Below are positions 56,197 through 64,000 of a DNA stretch of 64,000 nt, in pieces. The DNA comes from an uncultured delta proteobacterium (GTDB taxonomy: Bacteria > Desulfobacterota > Desulfobulbia > Desulfobulbales > Desulfocapsaceae), in contig CAIUQR010000142.1 of the NCBI GenBank assembly GCA_903901335.1, positions 1 through 64,000 of the forward strand, read 5' to 3'. Made by a program: the position numbers and the translations under genes. Every line of letters starts with the position of its first letter. Within the stretch, counting starts at the first letter, position 1. The notes below the pieces were generated by a model. The model was not told where the DNA came from. It did no database searches and saw only the letters and a program-made list of their open reading frames with translations.

Positions 56197-56206
56197 AATG
56201 CGGGTG

Positions 56207-57292
56207 CTATCCTCTTGTTGCTTTAGATTTAATAAGAAGACTTATGACTAACGTAGCTGCCTTAGAAAAGGGGATACTTATCACGGCTGTTACACTAAGC
56301 ACAAGAAGGATCTTAACTATCCCGTAGAGAAAATTCTTTTCCATGGGGAAAAATGAAAAAAAAGTTACTTCAACTAGATAAATTGCAAGAGTATGAGTTA
56401 GATAAATCGAGAAAGTATGACGATAAAAGAAATCAGAACACGTTGTAAGGAGTTTGAAGTTATTTAAAAAGGCTAATATATATTTCTGTAAAGAAGTAAT
56501 GAAAAAAATTACCGCGGTACTACCCAGCAAAAAGTACAAATCCGGCGGGAAGACATGTTCAGTGTAATATGGGGTGGGGCTAAACACCTTGGCAAGGATA
56601 AAAGCCAAAGCAAAACCAGCAGGACCAACTACAATCCAAATATTCTTTTTAAAAGGAGTAGGGTTAATCCCATAATTATTACCTAGTGCATACATATAGC
56701 TGTAAAATAAGGGAGAATATAATCTATCGTCGAAAATGATAAAGCCGACAAATTTTTTATTCCAAAAAACCATAAGTGAAATTAGTAGAATAAAAACAAT
56801 ATATGAAGATGTTATTTTTTTCTTTTGAATCATAAAGAAAAATGGAGATGCGATGCTGACAATAAAAAACGCTTGAAGAAACCATAGTTGACCAAGCGGA
56901 AAAGGCATGTATTTGCTGGAAGGATACAGCGTTAGCCAGCCTAAAAATCCAGAGATGCTAAAATGAGGGAGTCGATGTTGTTGGAACAGAAAAAACAACA
57001 GAGCAATACAACACAAAATTAAATAAGGAACATAAAGAGTAATCCCTCTGTTGAAGAGATAGTGTTTTATACTGGCAGATTTTGAGAAACTAAAGGGAGC
57101 CACAGCTCCCCCGATAAAGAAGAAAACTGCATTGAAAACTAATAAGTATTGGCTATATGGAGTGAAAACCCAGAATCCTCCAACATGTCCAAAGACAATT
57201 ACAAAAATTGATATAGCCCGCAAATGTTTCAAGAAGGAACTATCATCAGTTTTGAGCGGGAGAGGTTTAGTTTCAAATAGTATGTCGTTCAA
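56207..57292 (-). CDS. Acyltransferase-3 family membrane protein
   Basis: A 361-residue membrane O-acyltransferase with about ten hydrophobic helices. The conserved start KHLRAISIFVIVFGHVGGFW (containing the active-site His) and later FYRHTFSIYLTHTLAI are family features. Such enzymes acylate sugar hydroxyls in EPS. It is intact, unlike the related gene at 46497-47504, and is 10 bases upstream of the GT4 gene. Confidence 0.85.
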   Translation of the reverse strand: MNDILFETKPLPLKTDDSSFLKHLRAISIFVIVFGHVGGFWVFTPYSQYLLVFNAVFFFIGGAVAPFSFSKSASIKHYLFNRGITLYVPYLILCCIALLFFLFQQHRLPHFSISGFLGWLTLYPSSKYMPFPLGQLWFLQAFFIVSIASPFFFMIQKKKITSSYIVFILLISLMVFWNKKFVGFIIFDDRLYSPLFYSYMYALGNNYGINPTPFKKNIWIVVGPAGFALAFILAKVFSPTPYYTEHVFPPDLYFLLGSTAVIFFITSLQKYILAFLNNFKLLTTCSDFFYRHTFSIYLTHTLAIYLVEVTFFSFFPMEKNFLYGIVKILLVLSVTAVISIPFSKAATLVISLLIKSKATRG

Positions 57293-57326
57293 AATGCAAG
57301 TCTTTTAAAGGGCATTGTCGATGCGA

Positions 57327-59237
57327 TTAGGTAGTATAAAATGCTTTCTCCCATAAATCCAACATCATAATTCCCCAGAGGAAGACGCTGTGGTCTCTTT
57401 GCGAGGATTGATGTTCGTTCCATATTTTGGTTAATTCCTTTCTCTTTAAAGTGTCAGCTGCCAGACCGGTCTTTTTAAAAACAGCCTGCTCGACCATCGG
57501 CTTTAACTCCTTTCGTAACCATTGAGCCGCAGGGATTGAAAAGCCGGTCTTGGGCTGATCAAGGATTTGCCTGGGGAGCCTTCGGGCGGCCAGATTACGC
57601 AGGACGATTTTTCCTTTTCCTTTATCCAGTTTCAGGTGACTGGGCAACGTGGCGGCGAACTCCAGAATCCGATAGTCAAGGAGCGGTGAGCGAATCTCAA
57701 GAGAATGAGCCATGCTTATGCGGTCGACTTTGACAAGGACGTCTTCAGTCATATAGAAATTAATATCGGTGAACTGTGCTCTGGAGAGCGCTTGTTGTGC
57801 GGAGTTAGTGGGTGAGAGCTGAAGACTGTTATAGAGGGGTTCTATGGTTTTAAATGGGGTGAAGCCCTTCAGGGACTGATTGAATTGACTGGTGTAAAGC
57901 CGCTTGCGGGTGTCCGGGCGCAGCCATATCAGGTCTTTGTAGAATGCTTCAGCATCACTGACCGCCAGGTTTTCCAGAATCGTTTTGATGCGCAATGGTT
58001 TGGGGAGTTTGGCTGAAGCCGGCCACAGGGCGCCAAGTGTACCGAAGACAAGAGAGCGCAGCGGAGCAGGCACTCGGTTGCGAACAGTAGATTCTAACAT
58101 ATGCGGCAGATAGCGGAAGGTGTATCCGCCAAAACTTTCGTCGCCACCGTCACCGGAAAGGACGACGGTGACGTTTTGTTTTGCCATCTGGCAGACATAC
58201 CAGGTTGGTACTGCGCTTGAATCGGCAAACGGTTCGTCAAAATGCCAGGCTATATCGGCGAGGATCTCTGCCGCCTTTGGCTCCAGGGTAAATTCTTTAT
58301 GGTTTGTCTGCAGATGGTCTGCCACCAGCTTTGCAAGGGGAAGTTCGTTGAATTTCTTTTCCCCAAAACCGATGGAATTCGTCAGCACCGGTGTGCTCAT
58401 GTTTTTCGCCATAGAGGAGACAACCAGCGTTGAATCTAGTCCTCCGGAGAGAAATGCACCAAGTGGCACTTCGCTCATCAATCGGCATTTGGTTGCTTCG
58501 TCGAGCAGTGACTCAAATTCCTCGGTGGCATCGGCAAGGGTAAGATCCTGTCTTGGGGAAAAGCGCAACTGCCAATACCGCTGCTTGTCCAGGCCATTAC
58601 GGGTAACCAGGAGGGTGTGGGCCGGTTCCAGCTTGCAGGTGTTTTCATAAATAGTACGGGGGGAAGGGATATACCCGAAGGTGTAATAGCAATCAAGGGA
58701 CTGATGGTCAATCTCCCCGGAGCAGAGTTGCACGGCGCGCAGGGCCTTCAGTTCCGAGGCAAAGGAAAAGACCTGCCCGTCCCAATAATAATAGAGGGGT
58801 TTCTTTCCTACCCTATCCCTGGCCAAAAACAGATGTTGCTCAATTTTATCCCAGATGGCAAAGGCAAACATGCCGTTCATCCGTTTTACACACTCACCAC
58901 CCCATTGTGCATAGGCCAGGAGGATTGTCTCGGTATCGCTTCTGGTTTGAAAGCTATGACCCAAATTTGAAAGCTCTGCGCGTATCTCCAGGTAATTATA
59001 AATTTCTCCATTAAAAACAATTTGAAACCGGCCGTCTTTTGTTGACATCGGCTGTTGTCCGCTGGAAAGATCAATAATACTTAACCGCCGATGGCCAAGA
59101 GCCACATTTTGATCAACATAATAGCCTTCTTCATCAGGACCACGATAAATGAGAGGGTCGGTCATCTGTTTAATCATCGTCCGGGCGAGTTCCTGATTAT
59201 GACCTGTAATATTGAAAAAACCTGTTATGCCACACAT
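57327..59237 (-). CDS. Glutamine-hydrolysing asparagine synthetase-like amidotransferase
   Basis: A 636-residue AsnB homologue starting MCGITGFFNITGHNQE with the nucleophile Cys2, RGPDEEGYY, and the synthetase motif FLSGGLDSTLVVSSMAK. Sequence style fits the exosortase-A-associated amidotransferase 1 (TIGR03108-like), common in EPS loci. It likely amidates a sugar or aspartate; the product is unknown. It is the intact counterpart of the Ser2 variant at 42435. Confidence 0.88.
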   Translation of the reverse strand: MCGITGFFNITGHNQELARTMIKQMTDPLIYRGPDEEGYYVDQNVALGHRRLSIIDLSSGQQPMSTKDGRFQIVFNGEIYNYLEIRAELSNLGHSFQTRSDTETILLAYAQWGGECVKRMNGMFAFAIWDKIEQHLFLARDRVGKKPLYYYWDGQVFSFASELKALRAVQLCSGEIDHQSLDCYYTFGYIPSPRTIYENTCKLEPAHTLLVTRNGLDKQRYWQLRFSPRQDLTLADATEEFESLLDEATKCRLMSEVPLGAFLSGGLDSTLVVSSMAKNMSTPVLTNSIGFGEKKFNELPLAKLVADHLQTNHKEFTLEPKAAEILADIAWHFDEPFADSSAVPTWYVCQMAKQNVTVVLSGDGGDESFGGYTFRYLPHMLESTVRNRVPAPLRSLVFGTLGALWPASAKLPKPLRIKTILENLAVSDAEAFYKDLIWLRPDTRKRLYTSQFNQSLKGFTPFKTIEPLYNSLQLSPTNSAQQALSRAQFTDINFYMTEDVLVKVDRISMAHSLEIRSPLLDYRILEFAATLPSHLKLDKGKGKIVLRNLAARRLPRQILDQPKTGFSIPAAQWLRKELKPMVEQAVFKKTGLAADTLKRKELTKIWNEHQSSQRDHSVFLWGIMMLDLWEKAFYTT

Positions 59238-59444
59238 AGTGTTACCTGAAAGCTGATGCCTTCGTAATATGTTGAATTTTCACAACGAAGTGCACGAAGG
59301 AGAAAACTATTGGTTGAGAAGTATTCTCCGAAAAAGATTATCTCTGATTGATAGCACAATATCGGTAAAATCAACAGATTTCTTCTGTTGCAAAGATCTT
59401 AAGTTCCGATTTAACCGGATCTTCCTCATTCATTTCTTTGAATC

Positions 59445-60509
59445 TCATTTTGAACTTTCAGCCTTCAGCTCTGATTCTATGTTCTTTAATTTTCCGGCAA
59501 GCCAGTCCGACTTTGCAGATATTTCATTATCCCTCAACACCGCATCGGCTCCGTCTCGCATCTGGATGGGTTTATTCGTTTTGTTATTAGCTATGAGGAT
59601 ATGTTGGGTCGCAGGAAATCTGTATTCTATGGCGTTTGGGTAATCGTGTTTTAAGTAAACTTCGTTGTTGACGATTTTGGTGTCTGGTGAAGATTCAAGA
59701 CTGATACCGACATCGTTGAAGCCAGGAGACCCGTCATGATAGATTATGTTGTTGCGGATGATGCCACCGCGATTTCCTTTGTCTCCCATACCGAAGCCGA
59801 TGCCGCGATCGCAGGTGATAATCCGGTTTCTTTCCACCAGGGTATTTGCTGAGTTGTTCCAGAAATGAATGGCATATTCGGCCATTTGCTCGCCAGGACT
59901 ACGAATGAATTTGAAAACATTATCCCGAACTATCCAGTCCTTTCCATTGTGAACATCGATGCCACCGATATAATATCGCGGGCCGATGCCAGCAGTGTAT
60001 TCAAAAAGACATCCTTCGATAATTCCGCCCTTGGCTGGACCTTTTCCCTGCGGCCCAGTCGCCACCTTGACAATCTGTTCACCTGCATTGCGTAAAATAC
60101 AGTTTTTGATGTGAAGCTGGTCAACACCCGGGGCCGTCTGCACACAGTGATTGCGGACATTTTCGATGGTCAGGTCAGCGATTGTGGTGTCGTTTGCCTG
60201 AACAAAAAAGCCATGGTGTGGCTGTGCATTCATGCCCATTCCCTCAATAATGACCCTCTCTCGATTTCCGGATTTACTGCGAATGGTCAGATTGGTTGTT
60301 GTAATCTGTATAGCCCAGCTTGTGGGTTGAATTTTATAGGTGCCATCTTGGAGGAGAATCGTGTCACCCGGTCTGGCAGTGCTTAGGGATGTTTGGAGCT
60401 CTTTCACCGTGGATACTGAAAGGGTAGTGGTATTGCCGATGGAGAAAAACAGGGGAAGGGTGATCAGAGCGAAGACAATAGAATGTAGTTTGGAGGCAAA
60501 GAGGTTCAT
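59445..60509 (-). CDS. Secreted right-handed beta-helix protein
   Basis: A 354-residue exported protein. After a signal peptide (SKLHSIVFALITLPLFFSIG), it shows a parallel beta-helix repeat pattern (LTIRSKSGNRERVIIEGMG, VRDNVFKFIR, IIRNNIIYHDGS) similar to pectate-lyase-like or NosD-type folds. In an EPS locus such proteins may be polysaccharide lyases, epimerases or surface carbohydrate-binding proteins; catalytic residues could not be assigned. Confidence 0.78.
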   Translation of the reverse strand: MNLFASKLHSIVFALITLPLFFSIGNTTTLSVSTVKELQTSLSTARPGDTILLQDGTYKIQPTSWAIQITTTNLTIRSKSGNRERVIIEGMGMNAQPHHGFFVQANDTTIADLTIENVRNHCVQTAPGVDQLHIKNCILRNAGEQIVKVATGPQGKGPAKGGIIEGCLFEYTAGIGPRYYIGGIDVHNGKDWIVRDNVFKFIRSPGEQMAEYAIHFWNNSANTLVERNRIITCDRGIGFGMGDKGNRGGIIRNNIIYHDGSPGFNDVGISLESSPDTKIVNNEVYLKHDYPNAIEYRFPATQHILIANNKTNKPIQMRDGADAVLRDNEISAKSDWLAGKLKNIESELKAESSK

Positions 60510-60617
60510 TGGTCGATTGAGTTGATCAGGGCCATTTCCAAATCATGACCTGCGATATTGAAAAAATATTTTCTGGCGCACATAGTTTTCTTGGCTCAGG
60601 TCTCAAGGAGATAAGGC

Positions 60618-61223
60618 TTAAGGAACAAGACCTTCTCTTTCCGAAAGCTTACGGAGGATACGGGCCGGATTGCCAGCAGCCACAACTCTCTCAGGAATTC
60701 CGTCTGTTACAACCGATCCCGCACCTATAACCGTTCCTTTGCCAACCTCTGCCATGATGATAGCTCCCTCGCCAATCCAGACATCGTTTTGAATGATTAT
60801 TTGCTGTGCTTTTTCCGGGTCGAATGAGGTCCATTTCCCATCAGGTCTCATCGTATGCTGGTTCTTCCCGCTGGTGATGCTGACTCTGCTGCCAATTTCA
60901 CAGCCGCTATTAATTTGTACACAGCCTATTATTGCATAGTTACCGATCGACACGTTTGATTCAATAATGGTTTTGCGATGCACCAGGAGAGTTCCAAAAC
61001 CGATAATACAAGAAAGGGAACCTTTTTCCACTGTCAAAAAATAATAGGCACGTCGGCAAAATATACCCGGCAACCCAGGGGCGCAGGCCAGGAGCTGGGC
61101 AAAGAGAGAAAATACGACCTCGGAGGCGGGGTTGAGTATTTTTTCAAACCAGCTTAATGCCGCAAAAGGAGACACAAAGACGACACAAAAATAATTAAGA
61201 CAATTTTTCAGCAAAGTCTTCAT
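60618..61223 (-). CDS. Left-handed beta-helix acetyltransferase
   Basis: A 201-residue protein with hexapeptide repeats (IIESNVSIGNYAIIGCVQIN, GKGTVIGAGSVVTDGIPERV) and a C-terminal NPARILRKL, typical of sugar O-acetyltransferases of the WcaF/NodL/CysE superfamily. A long hydrophobic N-terminal part (about 1-60) is unusual. It probably acetylates an EPS sugar. Confidence 0.82.
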   Translation of the reverse strand: MKTLLKNCLNYFCVVFVSPFAALSWFEKILNPASEVVFSLFAQLLACAPGLPGIFCRRAYYFLTVEKGSLSCIIGFGTLLVHRKTIIESNVSIGNYAIIGCVQINSGCEIGSRVSITSGKNQHTMRPDGKWTSFDPEKAQQIIIQNDVWIGEGAIIMAEVGKGTVIGAGSVVTDGIPERVVAAGNPARILRKLSEREGLVP

Positions 61224-61353
61224 GTTAATAGGCTAATCAGTTCTGCATAGAGATTATCACTGCCATGCAGTATGTCATTGAATGTGAAGGAGCTGTGAAA
61301 ATGCTGCTGTGTGTACCTGGCCATCATGAATGGTGACTGAAGCATATCCTTGT

Positions 61354-63963
61354 TCACTGCGCACCAGTTATTGAGTGGATTTTGTCATGAAGCATACGCC
61401 CTGCAAGTTTCAGTGTGAGTTTGAGTTTCTTGGTAAAAATTTTTTTAAAAAGCAGACGCTGCGGGATGAATATTTCAGGGCTGCCAAAATCATAGCCGTG
61501 AGTTGAATAGGGTCTGGTATCCTTTTGCGTGCTGAAATAGTCGTGGATATAGCCATAGACGCAGATAATGACGAGAGGCCGAGTCAGAAAGGCTGTTTTA
61601 AAACTCAAGAGGTCATCGAGGCACCTCGTGTAGAAAAAGGTTGCCTTTTGGATATAGGTTTGTTGAATCTTTTCCGGGCCATATTTAGCGGCAAGATGAA
61701 TAATATGGCATTTTCGAATATCGTGGGCAGGCCAGGTTTCCGTCGGCAGAAGAACCTTGTGGAGCACCTCTTTATAGGGAACTTCATTTTTCACCATCCA
61801 GTCGGCATAATGCAGCAGGCTGTCCCGGGCGTAAAAAAAAGCATAATCTGTTTCTGCAAGTTCCATTTTATAATCAAGGTACTTACCCAGAATTTGCAGA
61901 AAAACGAGATAGGACCAGCGATATTCGGGGTCATCAAGATTGAGGGACTGGATGTCATCTGCGGGATGGATACAGCGCTGTATGAGTTCTTCGGCCTTGG
62001 CGAGATATCGTCTTCGGCGGCTGAGACGATAAGCATCGATCAGGCAGTTGATACAGTTTCCCGGTCCGCGGCCTGCGTGATGAAAGGCTGTGTCCACGGT
62101 CTGACTTGCCAGGCCGGTGGGACCTTCGTCGAAAAGGGCAAAGATGGTTTTGGTCCCGTCATCCATGCCCAACACATAGTCCGCCAAGAGCAAAACAGCT
62201 TCCTTGGCTTCCGTGTCGCCGGTTAGAAAATAATAGAGGATCAGTCCGGAGGAATAGATGTGTTCATTCGATGTACCACCGCCGTAGGTGGAATTTATTT
62301 TATTTTTTGCACTGTAGGCCCTGTGTGAAGCGGTTTTTGCCGGCAGATAATGGTCCGAATGCCAGAACAGTCCGCCGTTATATGCGGCTTTGTCCTGATC
62401 GGTATGATAAATATCGATGTCAATTATATGGCGGGCTGCCGGTGCGGCAAGGTCCCACCAACGCGGGTCGCCGGTCCTCAGGAAATGGACGCAGGAGCCA
62501 TATATGAAATCGAACTGGTTGTTATAATGCGAGATGAACGGTTCCGGCCCGGTATGATTGACGGCTTCATGGTCGGCGTATGTGTCGCCGTAATTGCGCC
62601 ACCCGTATTCATCAATAGTTTCCCTTTTATTGAAAAAAGAATGTTCACCTTCGATAATGTGGTGGATGTAATCCTGGTATTGCGGATTATCATGGATATC
62701 CGGAGCGGAAAAATAAGAGATTGCTTTTGATTTTTCAAGCCACTCCGGCGAGAGCAGAACTTCAACTGGATGCTGGAAGTTTTTTATCTGTGTTTCTTCC
62801 CCCGCAGGTCCAAAATCAAGAAAGAGGGTATGGCGTTTTTGTTCGCCGCCTTGAAGCTCAAAAGGTTGCCCTTGTTCATCTGGAAAGAGGGAAAAGTGGA
62901 GAATATTACCAGTTGTTCGCAGAGATTTCGGAAAATTTTGCCAGAAATCTCGAATGGTTCCGGCAATCCAGGCAGAAGTGTTTGATAATTTTATCCATGG
63001 GTTGGCTCTTTGTCCATTCCCTAAGGTGGTTTGATCCCCCGTTGTTGCCGCGGTTATGTGATATCCTGGGAAAGAAACAGTTTTCTCACCTTTGCAATTA
63101 AGATGATTAGGCGAATCCCAATTTTTTCCGCCACTTGAATTCTGGTGCAATGTAAATTTGTTGAATTTACCTGCGGATATTTTTTCTGATGGTTCGGCCT
63201 GCCACTCAAGAGTATGCTGCTCTCCTGCAAGACCTATTTGCAATGAAAGGTCTTTGAAATAAACCGACCCCTTGTCGCCAAGATCCCATAGGCCTCCGGG
63301 GTGAAGGGCGGCACGAGGATTATGAAGTGAGAAATCTATTTGGACAGTGGACAAACCGGCCCAGAAGGTATAACGAATGGAGAAGTTAGCGAAAAAATCC
63401 CCTTTAGTATCTTTAAATACCCCTTTTGTAAGAAGCGAACAGCGTTGCACCCCATTTTCTTCCACCTGTGGTGGGGAATTTTCCACCGTTAATACATTCC
63501 CGTTAACATCTTGCAGGCTGAGTTGTGCAATTGTTGGGTCGAGGAGCTCTTCCCCGGCAATCGTTATAGAATCAAAACATTGTCCCTTTTTCGCCAAACT
63601 GAATGATGCAGCCTGCGTATCGACCAGGAGTGAACCATTGTTTTCTTGTATGGAAATTTTTTTTAAAGTGGGTGTTGGCGCAGGACCTGTTGGCTTGGAA
63701 ATGGAGAGATTGTATGTTGTTTCCGTGTTAGATTGTACACTGGCAAAGAAATCAAATAACGCCCACTTAACGGATTTATCCGGCCAATACTCTAACGTGA
63801 CCGCCTGAAATTCTCTTTGCGTTCCATCCGCGGTGATCAGATGCAAAACTGCCGGATCGGTTATTGCGGTTCGGGGAAAAGGAATACCGATCCTTACCGG
63901 TTCGTTTATGCGGTTGAGTCCTGCAGTTTCTTTCACTTTTATTGGGCAGAGGGTATTGAGCAT
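61354..63963 (-). CDS. PcRGLX/YetA-like protein (exo-rhamnogalacturonan-lyase-related)
   Basis: An 869-residue protein whose start (ETAGLNRINEPVRIGIPFPR) matches the PcRGLX/YetA-like N-terminal RIFT-barrel domain, followed by a beta-rich second domain and an alpha-helical region with W and H-rich segments (HSDHYLPAKTASHRAYSAK, HAGRGPGNCINCLIDAYRL). Relatives include exo-rhamnogalacturonan lyases. No signal peptide is obvious, so the site of action is unclear. In EPS loci it may trim the polymer; substrate unproven. ATG at 63963 follows AGGA. Confidence 0.7.
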   Translation of the reverse strand: MLNTLCPIKVKETAGLNRINEPVRIGIPFPRTAITDPAVLHLITADGTQREFQAVTLEYWPDKSVKWALFDFFASVQSNTETTYNLSISKPTGPAPTPTLKKISIQENNGSLLVDTQAASFSLAKKGQCFDSITIAGEELLDPTIAQLSLQDVNGNVLTVENSPPQVEENGVQRCSLLTKGVFKDTKGDFFANFSIRYTFWAGLSTVQIDFSLHNPRAALHPGGLWDLGDKGSVYFKDLSLQIGLAGEQHTLEWQAEPSEKISAGKFNKFTLHQNSSGGKNWDSPNHLNCKGEKTVSFPGYHITAATTGDQTTLGNGQRANPWIKLSNTSAWIAGTIRDFWQNFPKSLRTTGNILHFSLFPDEQGQPFELQGGEQKRHTLFLDFGPAGEETQIKNFQHPVEVLLSPEWLEKSKAISYFSAPDIHDNPQYQDYIHHIIEGEHSFFNKRETIDEYGWRNYGDTYADHEAVNHTGPEPFISHYNNQFDFIYGSCVHFLRTGDPRWWDLAAPAARHIIDIDIYHTDQDKAAYNGGLFWHSDHYLPAKTASHRAYSAKNKINSTYGGGTSNEHIYSSGLILYYFLTGDTEAKEAVLLLADYVLGMDDGTKTIFALFDEGPTGLASQTVDTAFHHAGRGPGNCINCLIDAYRLSRRRRYLAKAEELIQRCIHPADDIQSLNLDDPEYRWSYLVFLQILGKYLDYKMELAETDYAFFYARDSLLHYADWMVKNEVPYKEVLHKVLLPTETWPAHDIRKCHIIHLAAKYGPEKIQQTYIQKATFFYTRCLDDLLSFKTAFLTRPLVIICVYGYIHDYFSTQKDTRPYSTHGYDFGSPEIFIPQRLLFKKIFTKKLKLTLKLAGRMLHDKIHSITGAQ

Positions 63964-64000
63964 TTTGTGTCCTATTGACCGCTTAGCAAGAGATCTAAAT

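Noticed and set aside
1-64000. CRISPR arrays or tRNA/rRNA genes
   Set aside because: No regularly spaced repeats and no recognisable tRNA or rRNA sequence were seen on reading both strands.

Overview
The window looks like a chromosomal segment of a Gram-negative, probably anaerobic bacterium. Gene content points to Desulfobacterota (Desulfobulbales-like 'deltaproteobacteria'). This is inferred from lipoprotein and outer-membrane machinery (Lgt, YidC, a Wza-like exporter, a beta-barrel), exosortase-A-type exopolysaccharide (EPS) genes, and the general style of the proteins; no rRNA gene is present to settle it.

Region 1 (1-31 kb) is mostly core genome. After a transposase fragment at the left edge come mutS and a HIT hydrolase (minus strand), then efp with its modifying enzyme epmA. 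Next is an EPS secretion trio: Wzz-like chain-length regulator, ExeA-like ATPase, CpsD-like tyrosine kinase. A YgiQ radical SAM protein and a NarL-type response regulator follow. An acetate module has acs divergent from an acuC-like deacetylase and an acuB-like CBS-ACT protein. Then come an HU gene, lgt-mnmG and a methyltransferase on the minus strand, facing away from the conserved cluster rpmH-rnpA-yidD-yidC-jag-mnmE. elbB, a large TPR lipoprotein, a Wza-like exporter and an EPS-type outer-membrane beta-barrel complete the region.

Region 2 (31.1-40.4 kb) is an accessory island dense in toxin-antitoxin (TA) modules and their debris, broken only by ugd and a SASA-type esterase. I count four apparently complete TA pairs (ParE-like, RelB/YafQ, RHH/RelE, TumE/TumA-like), a DUF2442/DUF4160 pair, three modules with a readable antitoxin but a broken toxin (MntA/HepT and two HigB/HigA), one module with both genes broken, and several short fragments. 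Duplicated fragments and microhomology junctions show repeated rearrangement. Several modules carry perfect inverted repeats lying on their -10 elements.

Region 3 (40.3-64 kb) is an EPS/surface-polysaccharide biosynthesis locus: YdcF-like protein, GT4 and GT2 glycosyltransferases, Wzx flippase, Wzy/ligase-like polymerase, two asparagine-synthetase-like enzymes (one lacking the glutaminase cysteine), acyltransferases, a sugar-O-acetyltransferase-like hexapeptide protein, a secreted beta-helix protein and a PcRGLX/YetA-like polysaccharide-lyase relative. It is littered with IS3, IS66, IS630 and IS701-like remnants. Together with the trio at 5.4-8.9 kb and the TPR/Wza/beta-barrel set at 26-31 kb, this supplies nearly a whole Wzx/Wzy-type EPS pathway; no exosortase gene was seen.
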